NCBI RefSeq assembly: GCF_016808335.1
Contig: NC_053139.1
Location: 15,680,782 to 15,744,781 of the forward strand
Direction of reading: 5' to 3'
DNA: 64,000 nt
Source: Panicum virgatum
Taxonomy: Eukaryota > Streptophyta > Magnoliopsida > Poales > Poaceae
The translations under genes were made by a program, and so were the position numbers. Shown here piece by piece: positions 10,038 through 21,108 of the stretch (its first letter is position 1; every line of letters begins with the position of its first letter). The notes beneath the pieces were generated by a model. It ran no database searches. It was not told the DNA's origin and worked only from the letters and a program-made list of their open reading frames with translations.

Positions 10038-11634
10038 CATTTTTCGTCGGAGAAGACCAGTCGAGATGAGGCTATGGTGCTTCTTTATAACCTTTTTGAA
10101 GGTGTTAGTACCATGCCTGTGCTTGCGGATTTATTCCGTGCGAGTAATTTCTTGAAACAGGTAAGATTCTGTATCATCGAGTGCTTCTTTGAATTATCCT
10201 TCTGCTTGTGTAGCTGACCCTGGGTTTTTGTAGGATGATTTGTTGATTTTTCGGAGTGATCCTCCACTGCCTAAGGTTCATCGGCCAAGCCATATGACGC
10301 CTAGCGCTCATTTGTGGCCTCATGATTATAGGTCGGACTTGGATCCAACTGTTTCGGAGAGTCTATCGAATTCTGACTTCGATGATCGTGCTACCCTTGC
10401 AGACCTGATGAATGGTAAGACTGGAGGAGTCGGATCTTTGGCTCGTGAGGGGAGTCCAGGATCCGAAGCCGGCACTAGTTGTCCCAAAAAGTCGAGGACA
10501 ACTGTGCGAAAGAGAAGGGCTAGCGACAATGTCAGGTAACCAGTCGGGTGGTTGTTGTCTCATTCTGAGATTTGTTGTCTGACATCTTTGCCTTTGATTG
10601 CAACCCTGGTCCTGCGACTAAGCAGAGGCGAGTGGTTGAGGTAGGAATTCCTGTAGCCGCCGCTCCTTTTGTCGTGGCGGAATCATCAGGGAGGGCTGAG
10701 GGGACTGGGTTACATCCTTCGGAGGAAATCCCAATTGGTGATCCCATTATTCCGCCTTATAATGGTTCAAATATTTTTCTAGTTGCTCGGCTGCTTCATG
10801 AGGATAAGACAGTAGGTGTTTCACCAGATGATGGCGAGGAGGAGGAGTCAAGTGATAGCCTTCTTGAGGAGATTACGACGTCCCCTCCTCATTTTGAGTG
10901 TAATCATGGTGAAGAGCTTGAAGATGATCCACAATTGACAGCTGGGAACGTGAAGAAGTTCCAGGCTATTGTTCAGGAGTTCACCAAGTTTTCTGTGGTA
11001 AGTACTTATTGTCGAGTGCTTTTTTTGTGGGATTTTTCTGTACACTGACTGTGTTGTTGCAGCAAATGGCCAACCGGTTATACTTGAAGTCACAGAAGTT
11101 GAAGGCGACTGAACTGGATTGCCGGAAGATCATTCTGCTAGAGGCGGAGAATGCTGCTTTGAAGAAGGATAACGCCGCCCTCGAGCAGAAGATCAAAATG
11201 TTGAAGGAAGTCATTCAGAAGAATCGAGGTAGCTTCCTATGTTTCCTTTGTTGAGAAGTTCTCTTTTGGGTTGCACAGGTCCTGATGCTCCTCTTGTTGT
11301 ATTCGCAGATGGAACTGAAAACCATAAGGAGTTGCAGGAACTCTGGGCGGCGGCTCAAACTGTAGTCGCGTCGATGGGTTCAACCGAGGACTCTGGAGGC
11401 AGCTTGGCGGATCGGCTGTAGAAGGTCCCTCAGAAGTTTGCCGAGTACTTGGCTGAAGCTTCTAGGAATTGTGTAGCGCAAGCTCTCGGTCTTGTCAAGT
11501 CATACTGGCCTTGGGCCAAGATAGGTATCCTTAGTGATGGCATGTGTTCGACTTGTGACCATGACTAATTTGTCAAGTTTGTAGAGGAGGCGGAACCTAT
11601 GGCCGACCAAATTGTAAAGTTGATAGACCAGTAG
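10038..11634 (+). pseudogene. T1 antisense ORF (Tat additional ORF), 3' exons
   Basis: Plus-strand, intron-containing reading frame opposite to T1 gag-pol, placed between integrase and the 3' LTR. This is where Tat elements such as RIRE2 and Grande carry an additional antisense ORF of unknown function. Exons inferred from splice signals: up to 10160, 10234-10535, 10626-10997, 11063-11228, 11309-11524 and 11585-11634, with GT-AG borders such as ACAG|GTAAG and TTGTAG|GATG. The product includes VLADLFRASNFLKQ, an acidic stretch (about 10840-10930) and a predicted coiled coil (about 11063-11228), and ends in IDQ-stop. One in-frame stop lies at about 11419. The N-terminal part is missing because of the A1 insertion and a deletion at 10037; a start exon survives in the other T1 copy (45514-45602). 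Confidence 0.65.
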
Positions 11635-11809
11635 GATGTACAGTATCTTCTTTTTGTCATGTAAATATGACTTTTTGGTCAATGAGTTGTTGAGTGAGAA
11701 CTTTGTTTTGGGCAATCATCTTGTGTAGATGTAGAGATCGTGTCTCCTCCTTAGCTTTTCCATCTTGTGGATGAATAGCTCTTCTTGAGACCTTGTCTCA
11801 GCTTGAGTT

Positions 11810-12195
11810 GAGCACTGTGGTAGTCGACAGGTTGTCATCTTGTGGACGAGTATTTCTTATAGATAGTAGAAGGCTTTGTGTCTTCATGTGGACGAGTACC
11901 GTAGTAGTCAATGTGTGGTCATCTCCTGGATGAATAATTTTTTCTTGGAGATAGGAAATTTGTCCCATCCGAAGTTCGAGTACCGTAGTAGTCGATTATT
12001 GTCGTCTCATGGATGATGGAATCCTCTTGGGAGATAGGGAGCTTGTCCTGTCCAAAATTTGAGTACCGGAGTAGTCAATTATTTTCGTCTCATGGGCGAT
12101 GGAATCCTCTTGGGAGATAGGGAGCATGTCCCGTCCAAAGGTTGAGTACTGAAGTAGTCGACTTAATAGTCGTCTCATGGACGAGAAGATCCGTG
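11810..12195. repeat. ~84-bp tandem repeat array in T1 3' region
   Basis: A unit recognisable by GAGTACCGTAGTAGTC recurs at about 11810, 11894, 11978, 12061 and 12144, a spacing of 83-84 bases. The later copies share the longer block with GGAATCCTCTTGGGAGATAG. Copies are diverged. It lies between the antisense ORF and integrase, where tandem repeats are known in Tat/Ogre elements. Confidence 0.75.
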
Positions 12196-12484
12196 GAGTT
12201 ATGACTCCTGGGGTGTAGAGAAATTGTCTCTAGGGCCGCAAGGATCATGTCCCTTAGCCCCAACTACTCGATTCGCCGTGCCTTTGACTTTGAGTAAACA
12301 AAGAAAGGTTGGTATTCGAGATAGCCGATGGAGTTACGACTCTTGAAGAAGGTAGAGAACTTGTCTCTAGGGCCGCAAGGCTCATGTCCCTTAGCCCCGA
12401 CTACTCGATTTGCCGTGCCTTTGACTTTGAGTAAACAAACAAAGGTTGGTATTCGAGGTAGCCGATGGAGTTATGACTCCTGAA
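12196..12484. repeat. ~136-bp tandem repeat, two copies plus part of a third
   Basis: The unit starting GGAGTTATGACTCC begins at about 12194, 12330 and 12467. The two complete copies are nearly identical and include CTCTAGGGCCGCAAGG and GCCTTTGACTTTGAGTAAAC. It is a separate array from the 84-bp repeats immediately before it. Confidence 0.8.
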
Positions 12485-12519
12485 GCTGTCCTGGTCATTT
12501 GAATTGAGCTCCTGAAGGA

Positions 12520-13590
12520 TCATGTTTCTTTATTGAATTTTGAAATCATGGAGGTTGTCTCTGACAGCTTATGGATGGAACTTCCGGAGATGCTGATATT
12601 CCAAGAGTTGGGGACTTCTAGTCCGTCCGCATAGATCAGTCGATAGGATCCTGGTCCTGTGACTTTAGTGACGATGAAAGGTCCTTCCCATCTTGAATTA
12701 AGTTTATGTAGACCTGTTTCATCTTGAATTCTGCGGAGGACCATGTCTCCGACATTGAAGGATCTTGTCTGGATGTTGCGATCGTGATATCGTCGCAATG
12801 CATTGCATCTCATCTCATTGAGTGAGTCCAGTTCCAGTTGGTGGCTTCCATCGGCTTCTAATGAGTCATACATCTCTAGACAAGGTGACTTCCACATTAT
12901 GTCTGCCGTTAGTATTACTTTGGAGCCGTAGACCAAGAAGAAAGGTGTTTGGCCAGTGGCTTTGCTAGGGTGGGTGTGCAACCCCCAGATTACCATTAGT
13001 AGTTCTGCTAGCCTTGTAGAATCGAAGATCCTTTTCTTTAGGCCATTGATTATCAGTCCATTGATGCATTCCACCTGGCCGTTGGCTCTTGGATGCGCAA
13101 CTGATACATATTTGATGTCGATGCTGGAGTTCTCGCAATAATCCCAGAATTCTTGCGAAGTGAAGTTTGATCCAAGGTCTGTTATGATCGTGTTGGGAAA
13201 ATCAAATCTGTGGAGTATTTCACTGATGAACTCGACTGCACGATCTGATGAGATCTTTTTGATTGTCTTGACTTCAATCCATTTGGTAAACTTGTCGACT
13301 GCCACTAGTACATGTGTGAAGCCTCCTGGCGCTGTTGGGAGAGGTCCTATCATGTCAAGGCTCCAGCAATCGAATGCCCAAGATGGAGGTATGGTTATTA
13401 GGTTGTGGGCAAGCAAGTGACTCTGTTTGGTGAAGTACTGGCAACCTGGGCATCATTTGACGAGTAATTCTGCGTCTGATAATGCTGTGGGCTAGTAGAA
13501 TCTTGATCTGAAGACTTTGCCGACCAGCGTGTGTGAAGCTGTGTGGTTTCTGCATGTGCCTTCATGAGCATCTTGCAGGATTCCTTTTCC
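12520..13590 (-). pseudogene. T1 integrase, core nearly intact
   Basis: Integrase of the Tat element T1, which would insert the cDNA into the host genome. The open part (13416-12520, 298 codons) has all three catalytic acidic residues in context: LDMIGP, ITDLGSNFTSQEFW and NGQVECING (D, D, E). A C-terminal GPY/F-like segment follows (SRWEGPFIVTKV). Upstream, 13590-13417 carries the zinc-binding N-terminus (HEG...H...CPGC) but with stops at about 13530 and 13455. The gene follows RNase H in the normal gag-pro-RT-RH-INT order. Its tail is directly followed by the tandem repeats. Confidence 0.85.
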
Positions 13591-14755
13591 TTATTCTGCT
13601 GTGACGCATTTCATGAGGATTCCGGATCCTGCGCCTTGTTTGTAGAGTTTGTTGTCAACAAGAATGTAATTCTTGCTGCGACACATGATGTGTACTGCTT
13701 CTGCATCGTCTTTTTTGATTCCTGGTGGGAGTACTTTATCCTTGATGTAGTCGATGAACGCCATGCGCCAATCGGTTTCAATCATCATTACCTCTCGACT
13801 GGTTTCTTGAGCCTCCGAGTCGACTTCCATTGGGGTGGAAATATTGATTGAAGGGTGATGAAGCTCATGGACGAAGATTCCTGGAGGGACTTCTGCTCTG
13901 TCGGAGCTGAGTTTTGAAAGGACGTCTGCTGCCACATTGTTGTCGCGGACGACATGGTGGATCTCCAATCTTGAAAACTTGTTTTCAAGCTTCCAGATTT
14001 TTGCAACGTAGGCGTCCATGGTTTCTTTGTTGATGTCCCACTTTTTGTTTACTTGTTGGACTACGAGGAGGGAGTCTCCATAGATGATTAGTCGCTTGAT
14101 GCCGAGTGAGATGGCCAGTCGGAGGCCGTGTAGGAGAGCTTCATATTCTCTTCGTTGTTGGATACTTCGAAGAGAATTTGGAAAACATACTTGAGTTGAT
14201 CGCCTTTTGGGGAGATGAACAGTACACCTGCTCCACCTCAGTACATGATCCAGTGGTCTGAAATGGATGGTGGAGCGGGTACTTGATTTTCTCTCCACTC
14301 AGCTAGGAAGTCGACTAGGGCTTGAGACTTGATCGCTGTTCTTGGCGTGAACTTTAGCTCGAGTGCTCCTAGTTCGACTGCCCATTTTGAGATGTGACCG
14401 GTCGCATCTCGGTTGTGTAAGATGTCACCCGGTGGGAAGTCCGTGACAACTGATGTCTTGTACTCGTCGAAGTAATATCGCAGCTTCCTTGAGGTGATTA
14501 GTATTGCGTAGAGTTGTTTCTAAATTGGTGGGTATCGCACCATTGATTCAGAGAGTACTTCACTTATGAAGTAGACTGGTCTTTGGACGCCGTAGGCGTG
14601 GCCTTCTTCGTTTCGTTCTACCACGATTGCTGTGCAGACAACGTGTGTGGTAGCTGCGATGTAAAGGAGCATCTCCTCTCCTGGCATTGGAGCTGTTAGG
14701 ATAGGAGGTGACTGGAGGTACTGTTTCAGGTCTTCGAGTGCTTCGGCTGCTTCCT
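13591..14755 (-). pseudogene. T1 RNase H region (RT connection plus RNase H)
   Basis: The segment from 14755 down encodes the end of the RT connection (QSPPILTAPMPGEEMLLYIA, then PVYFISEVL) and then a type I RNase H-like domain (EYEALLHGLRLAISLGIKRL, YGDSLLVVQQVN, DNNVAADVLSKLSS). Stops and frame changes lie near 14520 and 14300-14220. The coding sequence is cut at 14756-14760 by insertion of D1 and continues at 40760 in the RT domain. Confidence 0.8.
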
Positions 14756-14760
14756 GGGAC
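14756..14760. repeat. Target site duplication GGGAC, left copy (D1)
   Basis: GGGAC precedes the TG start of D1 and recurs at 40755-40759 after its CA end. Removing 14761-40759 rejoins the T1 RT/RNase H reading frame. Confidence 0.9.
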
Positions 14761-17700
14761 TGTGGCGGAACCACCCAAAACTACTGGGGCCGGGTGCACT
14801 GATCTTTGTTGCTAAGCAACTCTGACCCAAATTTGGCACTCACCGGTAGTTCCTCGAGTGAAGCCTCGATAAAAGCCACGCTATTCCAGGATCAGCAGAC
14901 AACACTCACACGAAGGTGAGCCCAGAGATTACAACACATGATATTTCATACATCTCAGAGTGATTGCAGCGGAAGAGAAATTTATTACAAACCATGTTCA
15001 GAGTAGCAAAGTATTATAGAATTCCAAACTACACAAATTATTCAAATGTCATAGTCTCAACGGAAGCAATAAAACATCTAACGAAAGGAAATGACGTTGT
15101 CTGCATAGTCCCAAGGCTTACCGATTACCATATTTCTCCGTATGTGGCTAGTACTTTCAAACGCTTAACAAAATGAGCCACACACCGCGACCTTAGCCAT
15201 TTTTGACTACACCAGCGGGGTATCACAACTACACACCCCCGCCCGTTGTCCTTATATTTCAGCAGGAATTAAAGACAGTAAAATTCCTATTTGCTCGCGA
15301 GAGGCAGGAAACCTCTTGACTTCTACCGTACCTAGTTAGCGGGGCAACTAGTCGAGAAAAAGATCCGAATAACAAACATAGGTACCTAGGGATCATGCAC
15401 CTAAGGTTTTCGATCAACTCCTAGAAAACGTAAATGCACAATAAAATTATTACAACATATACAAATAGTTGGATGAATATAAGGCGTAAAATAATGGGAT
15501 TATGCACCGGGGCTTGACTTCTTGGGCTCTGTTCAAAAATAGCCTTGGGCTCTTCCGAACATTGGTTCGGGTCTTGATTCAAGTCAGTATAATTAAGAGA
15601 GACACTCTCCGGAGTGATAGTATTCGCGGGCACCAATTTGTAATCACCGTCGAGTAGATTTACCGTTTCTATATGCATGCAGAAATGATATTGTTACAAC
15701 ATGATATAAACATATTCCACAAAAATTATCAAGCTTTATATCATTAAGATAAATTAGTTATGCAATTAACTTATCATGAGTTAGCATAAATTTTTCAAAG
15801 TTCATTTGATCAGTACTACATGTGAAACTTTTACCATAGCTAGTTCTCATTCTAAGTAGCAACTTGTCCAAAGATGAAGGCCAAAAATGACATATTTCTT
15901 CCAGAACAAAAATAGCAAAACTAAACATGATATCGCAAGCATAGATTATAACTGTAAGAATATTCAGTAAATGGTGCTCAAACCTTGCAGACATATTTAT
16001 ATGACTAAAACAAAGTTTCATAAATAAACCTATATTTTTCTAAGCATAGGAACTATATATCACAAATAAAGCCTACTTATCAAGCATTAAATCAAATATA
16101 TAGTTAATTAGTTCAATAATTTCTCAAACTTGCGAAATAGTAAGTTTTTAGTGGCATGCATACAAGGAAAAAGTTTCATACACAAAACCTCATTATTTCT
16201 ACCAGCATTAATACATGAGCAATACTAGTAGATTTATGAATCTTGATCATTTGAGCAAGCAAACAATTTCAAAAAGACCTCATATTTTTACCAGGTTCTT
16301 CTAACAGTACTAAGTTCAACATATCCAAAAATCAAGCATAGTTACTGAACCAAACTCCTAGAACATTTATGTGCCATTTAAACTAGTCTTTTTCTTAGAT
16401 TAAATTAAAGGCAAAATATGAACATGTGACTGTAACAAAAGTTGTAGTTCTTGTTCTAAGGATTCCAGAACAGTTGAGTTTATAATTTTATGATTTTTCT
16501 ACGATTTTCTAGGCATTTTTGAAGTTTGCTGTTCTGAAGTTTAAACACATTTTGCAGCTTGACCCCTGAAAGTTTCGTTTCTTTTAACTTGGGGTCCCTG
16601 GACGGAAATCTCAGAACAGGGGAGGCTTGGCGCGGCGGTTCCCGGCGATGGGGTTGGCCGGCGGCGAGGGGAAAGTGGGGGAAAATGGAGAGGGGCTCGA
16701 GGACTACCTTTGGGTGGTCTTGGATCGAGCAGAGGTGGTCCGCAGCGGCGGCTCCACGGAGAGGGGCGGACGGCGGCGGGTCTGTTCCGGCGCGGTGGTG
16801 CTCCGGTGATGGAAGGAAGGGCCGGCCGGGCTGGGAAGGTTCACTGGGTCTAGGGCAATCTGTTCAGGGGGTTGGTTTGGGGAGAGAGTGGCCGGAGAAG
16901 GGGGCTCCGCGGCGAGCCGAGCTCGGCATCCATGGCAATGAGGCTGGGGTGCTCTAGGCGCGCACAGGGGGCTTGGGGTTGTTTTATAGGCGGTGAAGGA
17001 GAGGGAGGGCACTCCTGGGAGTGCAGTGCGCCATCCGGGGGAGGCCGACTTGGCCTGGACGACACGGAGGCGCGTCGACGGCCGGCAGCGACGCCGTTTG
17101 GCGGCGTGTCGAGCTGAGAGCTGGCAAGGGCACGCGTCACGGGGAGAGAAGGCCAGGGCGGAGGGGTTTCGGTTCAACCCGTGGGTGTGCGGGCGGTTTG
17201 GTCGGGGGCGCGGCCACGTGGCAGGGACAGGTGGCGCCGGCAGCGTACGAACGCCACCCGTAGGCGTGGTGCAGGGAGGCGAGAGGTAGGAGATGGAGTG
17301 GAGGGTAATTTCGTTAATAAATCAAAGTTCAAAAATCAGTTCTGTAATTTCAATTTTTCTCCCTCATCATGGCCTCAAATGAAAAAGTGTTGAATACTAC
17401 TTTTGCTCAGTTTTTCGATATCTACAACTTTCATGTTATGCACTTTTTCATTCGATTAATGGTTTGAGAGTTATTTAATTATTTCAAAAACTGCCATTTA
17501 AAGTACTTATCATTGCATGGGAATTTTGGCACTTTTACTCCTAGGCTTCAACTAGGTTTTTGTTTAATATGACATGGTGAATATGTCTATTTATTTTCAT
17601 ATGCATGTTTGCATTGTTTTGAAAGTCATTTCAATTTCCCAACAACTAGAAATTGAACTCCTATTTATTTGATTTGTTGAAATCTTGAATTTGCCAAAAA

Positions 17701-18400
17701 GTCTTTTAAATTAAACTATGTGTCACAAAAATATGAGTGTGTCTTTATTCTACATTTTTGTGACAAGTTAAACATGAAAGTTCAAGAATATTAAAGGAAC
17801 AAGTTTTATATCCGCACATACTCATATACAAGAATGCATTATTGTTTTGTATAAATATTTGACATTATGTGCTAAAGTAATATTTAATCCTTTGTTCGAA
17901 TTTTTATTTTGTTCACAACTCCAATTTGTTATTTAAGGAAGGACTAAATATTTTCTTACTAGACCTCCGAAGTAAGTATGTTTTATGTCTTCTTTTCCTT
18001 AAAGAAATTTCAAGATTTCAAACTACTTGTGCGTTGAATATTTGTGGCCTCATTTTATTATTTTGTTTGAACTAGCATATCTTCACAAATCAAAGAATGG
18101 TTCCATTAATCATTTCAACTGATGGGTTTTCCTAGTTTAATTTGATTTGCATAGAAAGTTTATAGCTCATTATGAAAGGTGTATTTTATTGCCTTATTAC
18201 CACACATGTCAAGTCAAGTTTAAAAGTGTACCAATTATTGTTTTTCAAACACATTGCACTCAAACACATGCACACATACATTTACACACAAGTTTGCAAG
18301 AACTAGACATAGGATTCTTATTTAAGTTTTCTTAGCTCATTTGTGTGTGGAGTTATGTTAATTGACTGGTTTCGGTTAAACTGACACCAGATGTGTCACA
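14761..18400 (-). mobile_element. D1 3' LTR (long LTR, 3.64 kb)
   Basis: Starts TGTGGCGGAACCACCC and ends GATGTGTCACA. It is nearly collinear with 24104-25304 plus 37755-40754, and the first 600 bases differ by roughly 2 percent by eye, so D1 is a fairly young insertion. Relative to the other LTR it lacks about 566 bp between two AAACATATT repeats (at 15708-15716). It has a TATA box on the minus strand at 16982-16990 followed by a GC-rich block (about 16980-16600). The small open frames that appear identically in both LTRs (for example about 14964-15176) are copies of LTR sequence, not genes. Confidence 0.9.
16982..16990 (-). promoter_or_regulatory. D1 3' LTR TATA box
   Basis: The minus strand reads CCTATAAAACAACC in a GC-rich setting, and the same site is conserved in the other LTR at 39335-39343. 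It is the likely core promoter of D1. Confidence 0.6.
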
Positions 18401-18413
18401 GCCTACCCCCCTT
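18401..18413 (-). other. D1 polypurine tract
   Basis: The minus strand reads AAGGGGGGTAGGC directly before the LTR start TGTGACAC. Next to it lies GAATCTCGGGGCGAGATTC, an inverted repeat seen at this place in Tekay-type elements; D2 has a related sequence at 51210-51230. Confidence 0.8.
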
Positions 18414-18870
18414 AAAAAGAATCTCGCCCCGAGATTCAGGTGACTAAGCTAAGTATGGAAAGTGTGTGTATCTTTGGTTGGTGAAACCAGAAGGTAGACA
18501 TTATTACCGACTTCGAGTTGCAAAGATTTTCTTCTTTTTATCCAAATAACTCATTTGTCTAGAGTGGGTAGCTTTAAGATTTTCTAGTATTATCTTTGCT
18601 GGTTATTTTTCTTGATTATCAAGTCTGGTCCAAATATTTAGTGGTCTTCGGTTTGTGACAAACTCAGAGGAGTTCGACACCTTTGATCATATGATGCTTT
18701 AAATAGTGCCATTTTCAAGCTTTCTTGATAGCTGGGTGAGAACTCTGCTAAAAACGGGCATTTGTCTTCATGGTTGTCATAATGAATGATGTAAGATCTT
18801 AGCATGTCTTTTAAGATTCGGTCAACTTTTCAGTTTGGCCGTCGGTTCGAGGATGATAAGCTGAACTTCG
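18414..18870 (-). pseudogene. D1 integrase remnant
   Basis: Only short pieces of the polyprotein remain. The minus strand at about 18867-18826 reads SSAYHPRTDGQTEK, the conserved integrase block around the third catalytic residue. At about 18530-18485 it reads LEVGNNVYLLVSP, the start of the C-terminal integrase domain. No continuous frame is left and no chromodomain can be read before the polypurine tract. The order agrees with a minus-strand chromovirus-type pol whose 3' end alone survived. Confidence 0.65.
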
Positions 18871-19439
18871 GATCAGTTTGGTTACAGGAGAAGATTGCAA
18901 GGGATTTTCCCAAAAAAGGTGCTAGGAATTGAGCATCACTATTGGAATTAATTATAGGTGGTGCGATATGTAGACCACAATGTGATCAAGTTGAATACCG
19001 GCTCACTTCTTGGTAGTATGAATAGGGTGTAATTGAAGAAAAGGTCGGTTGTCGATAATGATCCATATGGAATGAGGCCTTGGAGAGGTGCCTGGCAAAG
19101 CAATCATGAAATCCAGCATTAGTAAAAGTGAGAGTGTAATGGCTATTTATAAGTGGTCTCGGTATAGCATTAGGAGATATAGTCAGCGAGAAATTTGCCT
19201 AGGGTCTTGATATACTTTGTTAATACCCAAGTGATTGGAAAGCTTTGGAAGGGGTGACCTATCAAGAATTGGTTTTCAAAGATCATGATTCATTTTAGCC
19301 ACTATGGAGATTCGAACGATAAAATTATATCCTTATCGTAGTAAAACATTTAGGCTTCTCCATTATTTAGAAGAGCTTGTGCTTGACGATTCTTTTGCAA
19401 AACATATTCTGGGCACTTGATAAAATGGAGTATAACTGA
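18871..19439 (-). other. Degenerate D1 internal sequence
   Basis: AT-rich sequence between the integrase remnant and the ~180-bp repeat block. No long open frame and no motif recognised; it may be further decayed integrase sequence. Confidence 0.4.
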
Positions 19440-20160
19440 TGAATCCAAGGTCGAAAAATTCTCAATTTTTTACTGGGGTGCCTAAGATAATTGTGATCAT
19501 TTCCTCTAGTCAACTCCAACTCAGAAATAGAGCTTAAGATAGTCAAATCCTTAAGTGTTTGCAGGAAGGTTGACCCAGATTTCAGACTGAACAGAGGGCT
19601 AGTATTTTGACTGTAAGTACCAAACCACTTGAAATAAAATTCTCAAAAATTTCAATAGATTATAGACTTAGTTATCCGCAACATTCATGTTGAACGTTTT
19701 CTCAGGAAAAGCTCTTAAGTGGGTCGAAAAATTCATGTGGCCTGACTGCTACAAGTTGACAGGATCATAGGGGTTTACCAAAAGACTGAATTTTGAGGGT
19801 TACAATTCTAAAAAAATTTTCAAAGTTTTACAGAAGTAAGGATATTTGTTTTTCTACATTTAGTTACACAGGCTCAACTTATTTTGAGGTAGTTTATCAG
19901 GTCTAAAAATTTGGGTTTCTATTCTGTACCTGTCGGTCCAGTTATATTGACAGCTTTCTAGAATGGAGGTCTTATTCTTTGGCAGAAGCAAACTTTTCTC
20001 AAGACATTCTTGCTCAAGATGCTTTTATTTAATAGTTGGTACTTGTTTTGAGAAAGATGGACCATTGTTCAAAGTCATGACGTATTGTGGAAATACCAAC
20101 ATATCATTTTTTTCTGGTGTATTGTGGCAATGCAGATATGTGGTTAAATGAGTTAAAGCA
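19440..20160. repeat. Degenerate ~180-bp repeats in D1, block 1
   Basis: The stretch from 19480 (AGATAATTGTGATCATTTCC, then CTAGTCAACTCCAA) can be aligned by eye with 22825 onward (AGATAATGATGGACACTTCATCTAGTCAACAC). The two share a downstream order of GGGTCGAAAAATTCA-like, TGACAG and TTTTACAG blocks. The same kind of monomer recurs several times in 22020-23300. Copies are old and only partly alike. Confidence 0.5.
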
Positions 20161-20168
20161 CCCATGGG
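20161..20168. repeat. 8-bp target site duplication CCCATGGG (left)
   Basis: The same octamer recurs at 20879-20886 right after the other end of the hAT-like element. The octamer is itself a palindrome. Confidence 0.85.
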
Positions 20169-20878
20169 TAGGGTTGAAAACGGTCGGGATAAATCCCGTT
20201 CCGTTCCGTTCCGATTTCTACATTTTACCGGTCCGTTTTCATATTTTCGGACAAATTCGGAATCAATACAAAATACGGGATGTCAAATTCGACAATGGGA
20301 TGGAAACGGTTTGACCTATATTCCGATCATTTTCATAATTCCCGTATTTGATCGGGACATCCCGTTTTCACTAATTCGGAATATACCGTTTTTTAGCTTA
20401 AGCCTAACCAGTTTCAAACCCAACCCCTTAGGCCTTGATGTCCCCGCCTCCCTCCCTCGCCCGCTGCCTCTCTCCGCCTATCCCTCCACTTACCATCGCC
20501 AGCCGCCTCTCTGGCTCTTGTCCCCTGAGGCCTCGACTTCGGTGTCCAGTCGTCCTCAGTCGTCGCCAGCCCCTCCTCCGGTTGTGAGTTGTGGTTGTGA
20601 CTATGTACCGTCATTTGTCTATGTATTTTTATGTACTCATGTCGAGTTTGTAGGATGACTGGGCACGATCGTACAGGTCGGTGTTTCTGTTGTACCTTTC
20701 CGTAGACCGTTCACTTTCGACACTTATCCATTCGAATTGGTTCGTTTTCGATATACCGTGAGTCCATATTCGTATTTGTGTTCAACTTGTTCATTTTCGA
20801 TATCGCTTTCGTATTAAAATGTAAAAGTGAAAATAGTAACGGGGTTATCCCGACCGATTCCGACCGTTTTCAACCCTA
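20169..20878. mobile_element. hAT-like non-autonomous DNA transposon, 710 bp
   Basis: The element has terminal inverted repeats TAGGGTTGAAAACGGTCGG (left) and their exact reverse complement at the right end (19 bases), flanked by the 8-bp duplication CCCATGGG. The 8-bp duplication and the TAGGG...AAAACGG terminus point to the hAT superfamily. Subterminal regions are rich in CGGGAT/CGTTTTCGATAT-like repeats, as in hAT elements. There is no transposase, so it depends on one supplied elsewhere. It lies inside D1 between the gag remnant and repeat block 1, and so is younger than D1. Confidence 0.9.
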
Positions 20879-20886
20879 CCCATGGG
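20879..20886. repeat. 8-bp target site duplication CCCATGGG (right)
   Basis: Right copy of the duplication flanking the hAT-like element. Confidence 0.85.
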
Positions 20887-21108
20887 AGATAAGTTTGTGT
20901 CGATGTAATATACGGATACAACGACCCATACTCCTAAGAAATATGCACACGGATTGGTGCATTTGTCCTGAGGTAAGCTAGTGGATGTGCGGTTCATGGT
21001 GTGATGGTACACATGGTTTATGCACATAATGTGGTACACACAAGTGTGCTGAGTATGTGCGTGGGCATGCGTTGCACATATTGCAATGCAGTGTACTGAC
21101 CAAGAAAG

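Noticed and set aside
11810..12484. Possible CRISPR-like array
   Set aside because: The units are contiguous tandem repeats without spacers, in a plant retrotransposon.
14964..15176. 70-codon plus-strand frame, repeated identically at 24307-24519
   Set aside because: It lies in both D1 LTRs, which are nearly identical throughout, so conservation follows from the LTR and not from coding.
16559..17289. Frames over the GC-rich block of the D1 LTR and their copies at 38980-39642
   Set aside because: Same explanation: GC-rich LTR leader sequence with chance frames on both strands.
18147..18335. 62-codon frame repeated identically at 40501-40689
   Set aside because: Again LTR sequence of D1 present twice; no motif.
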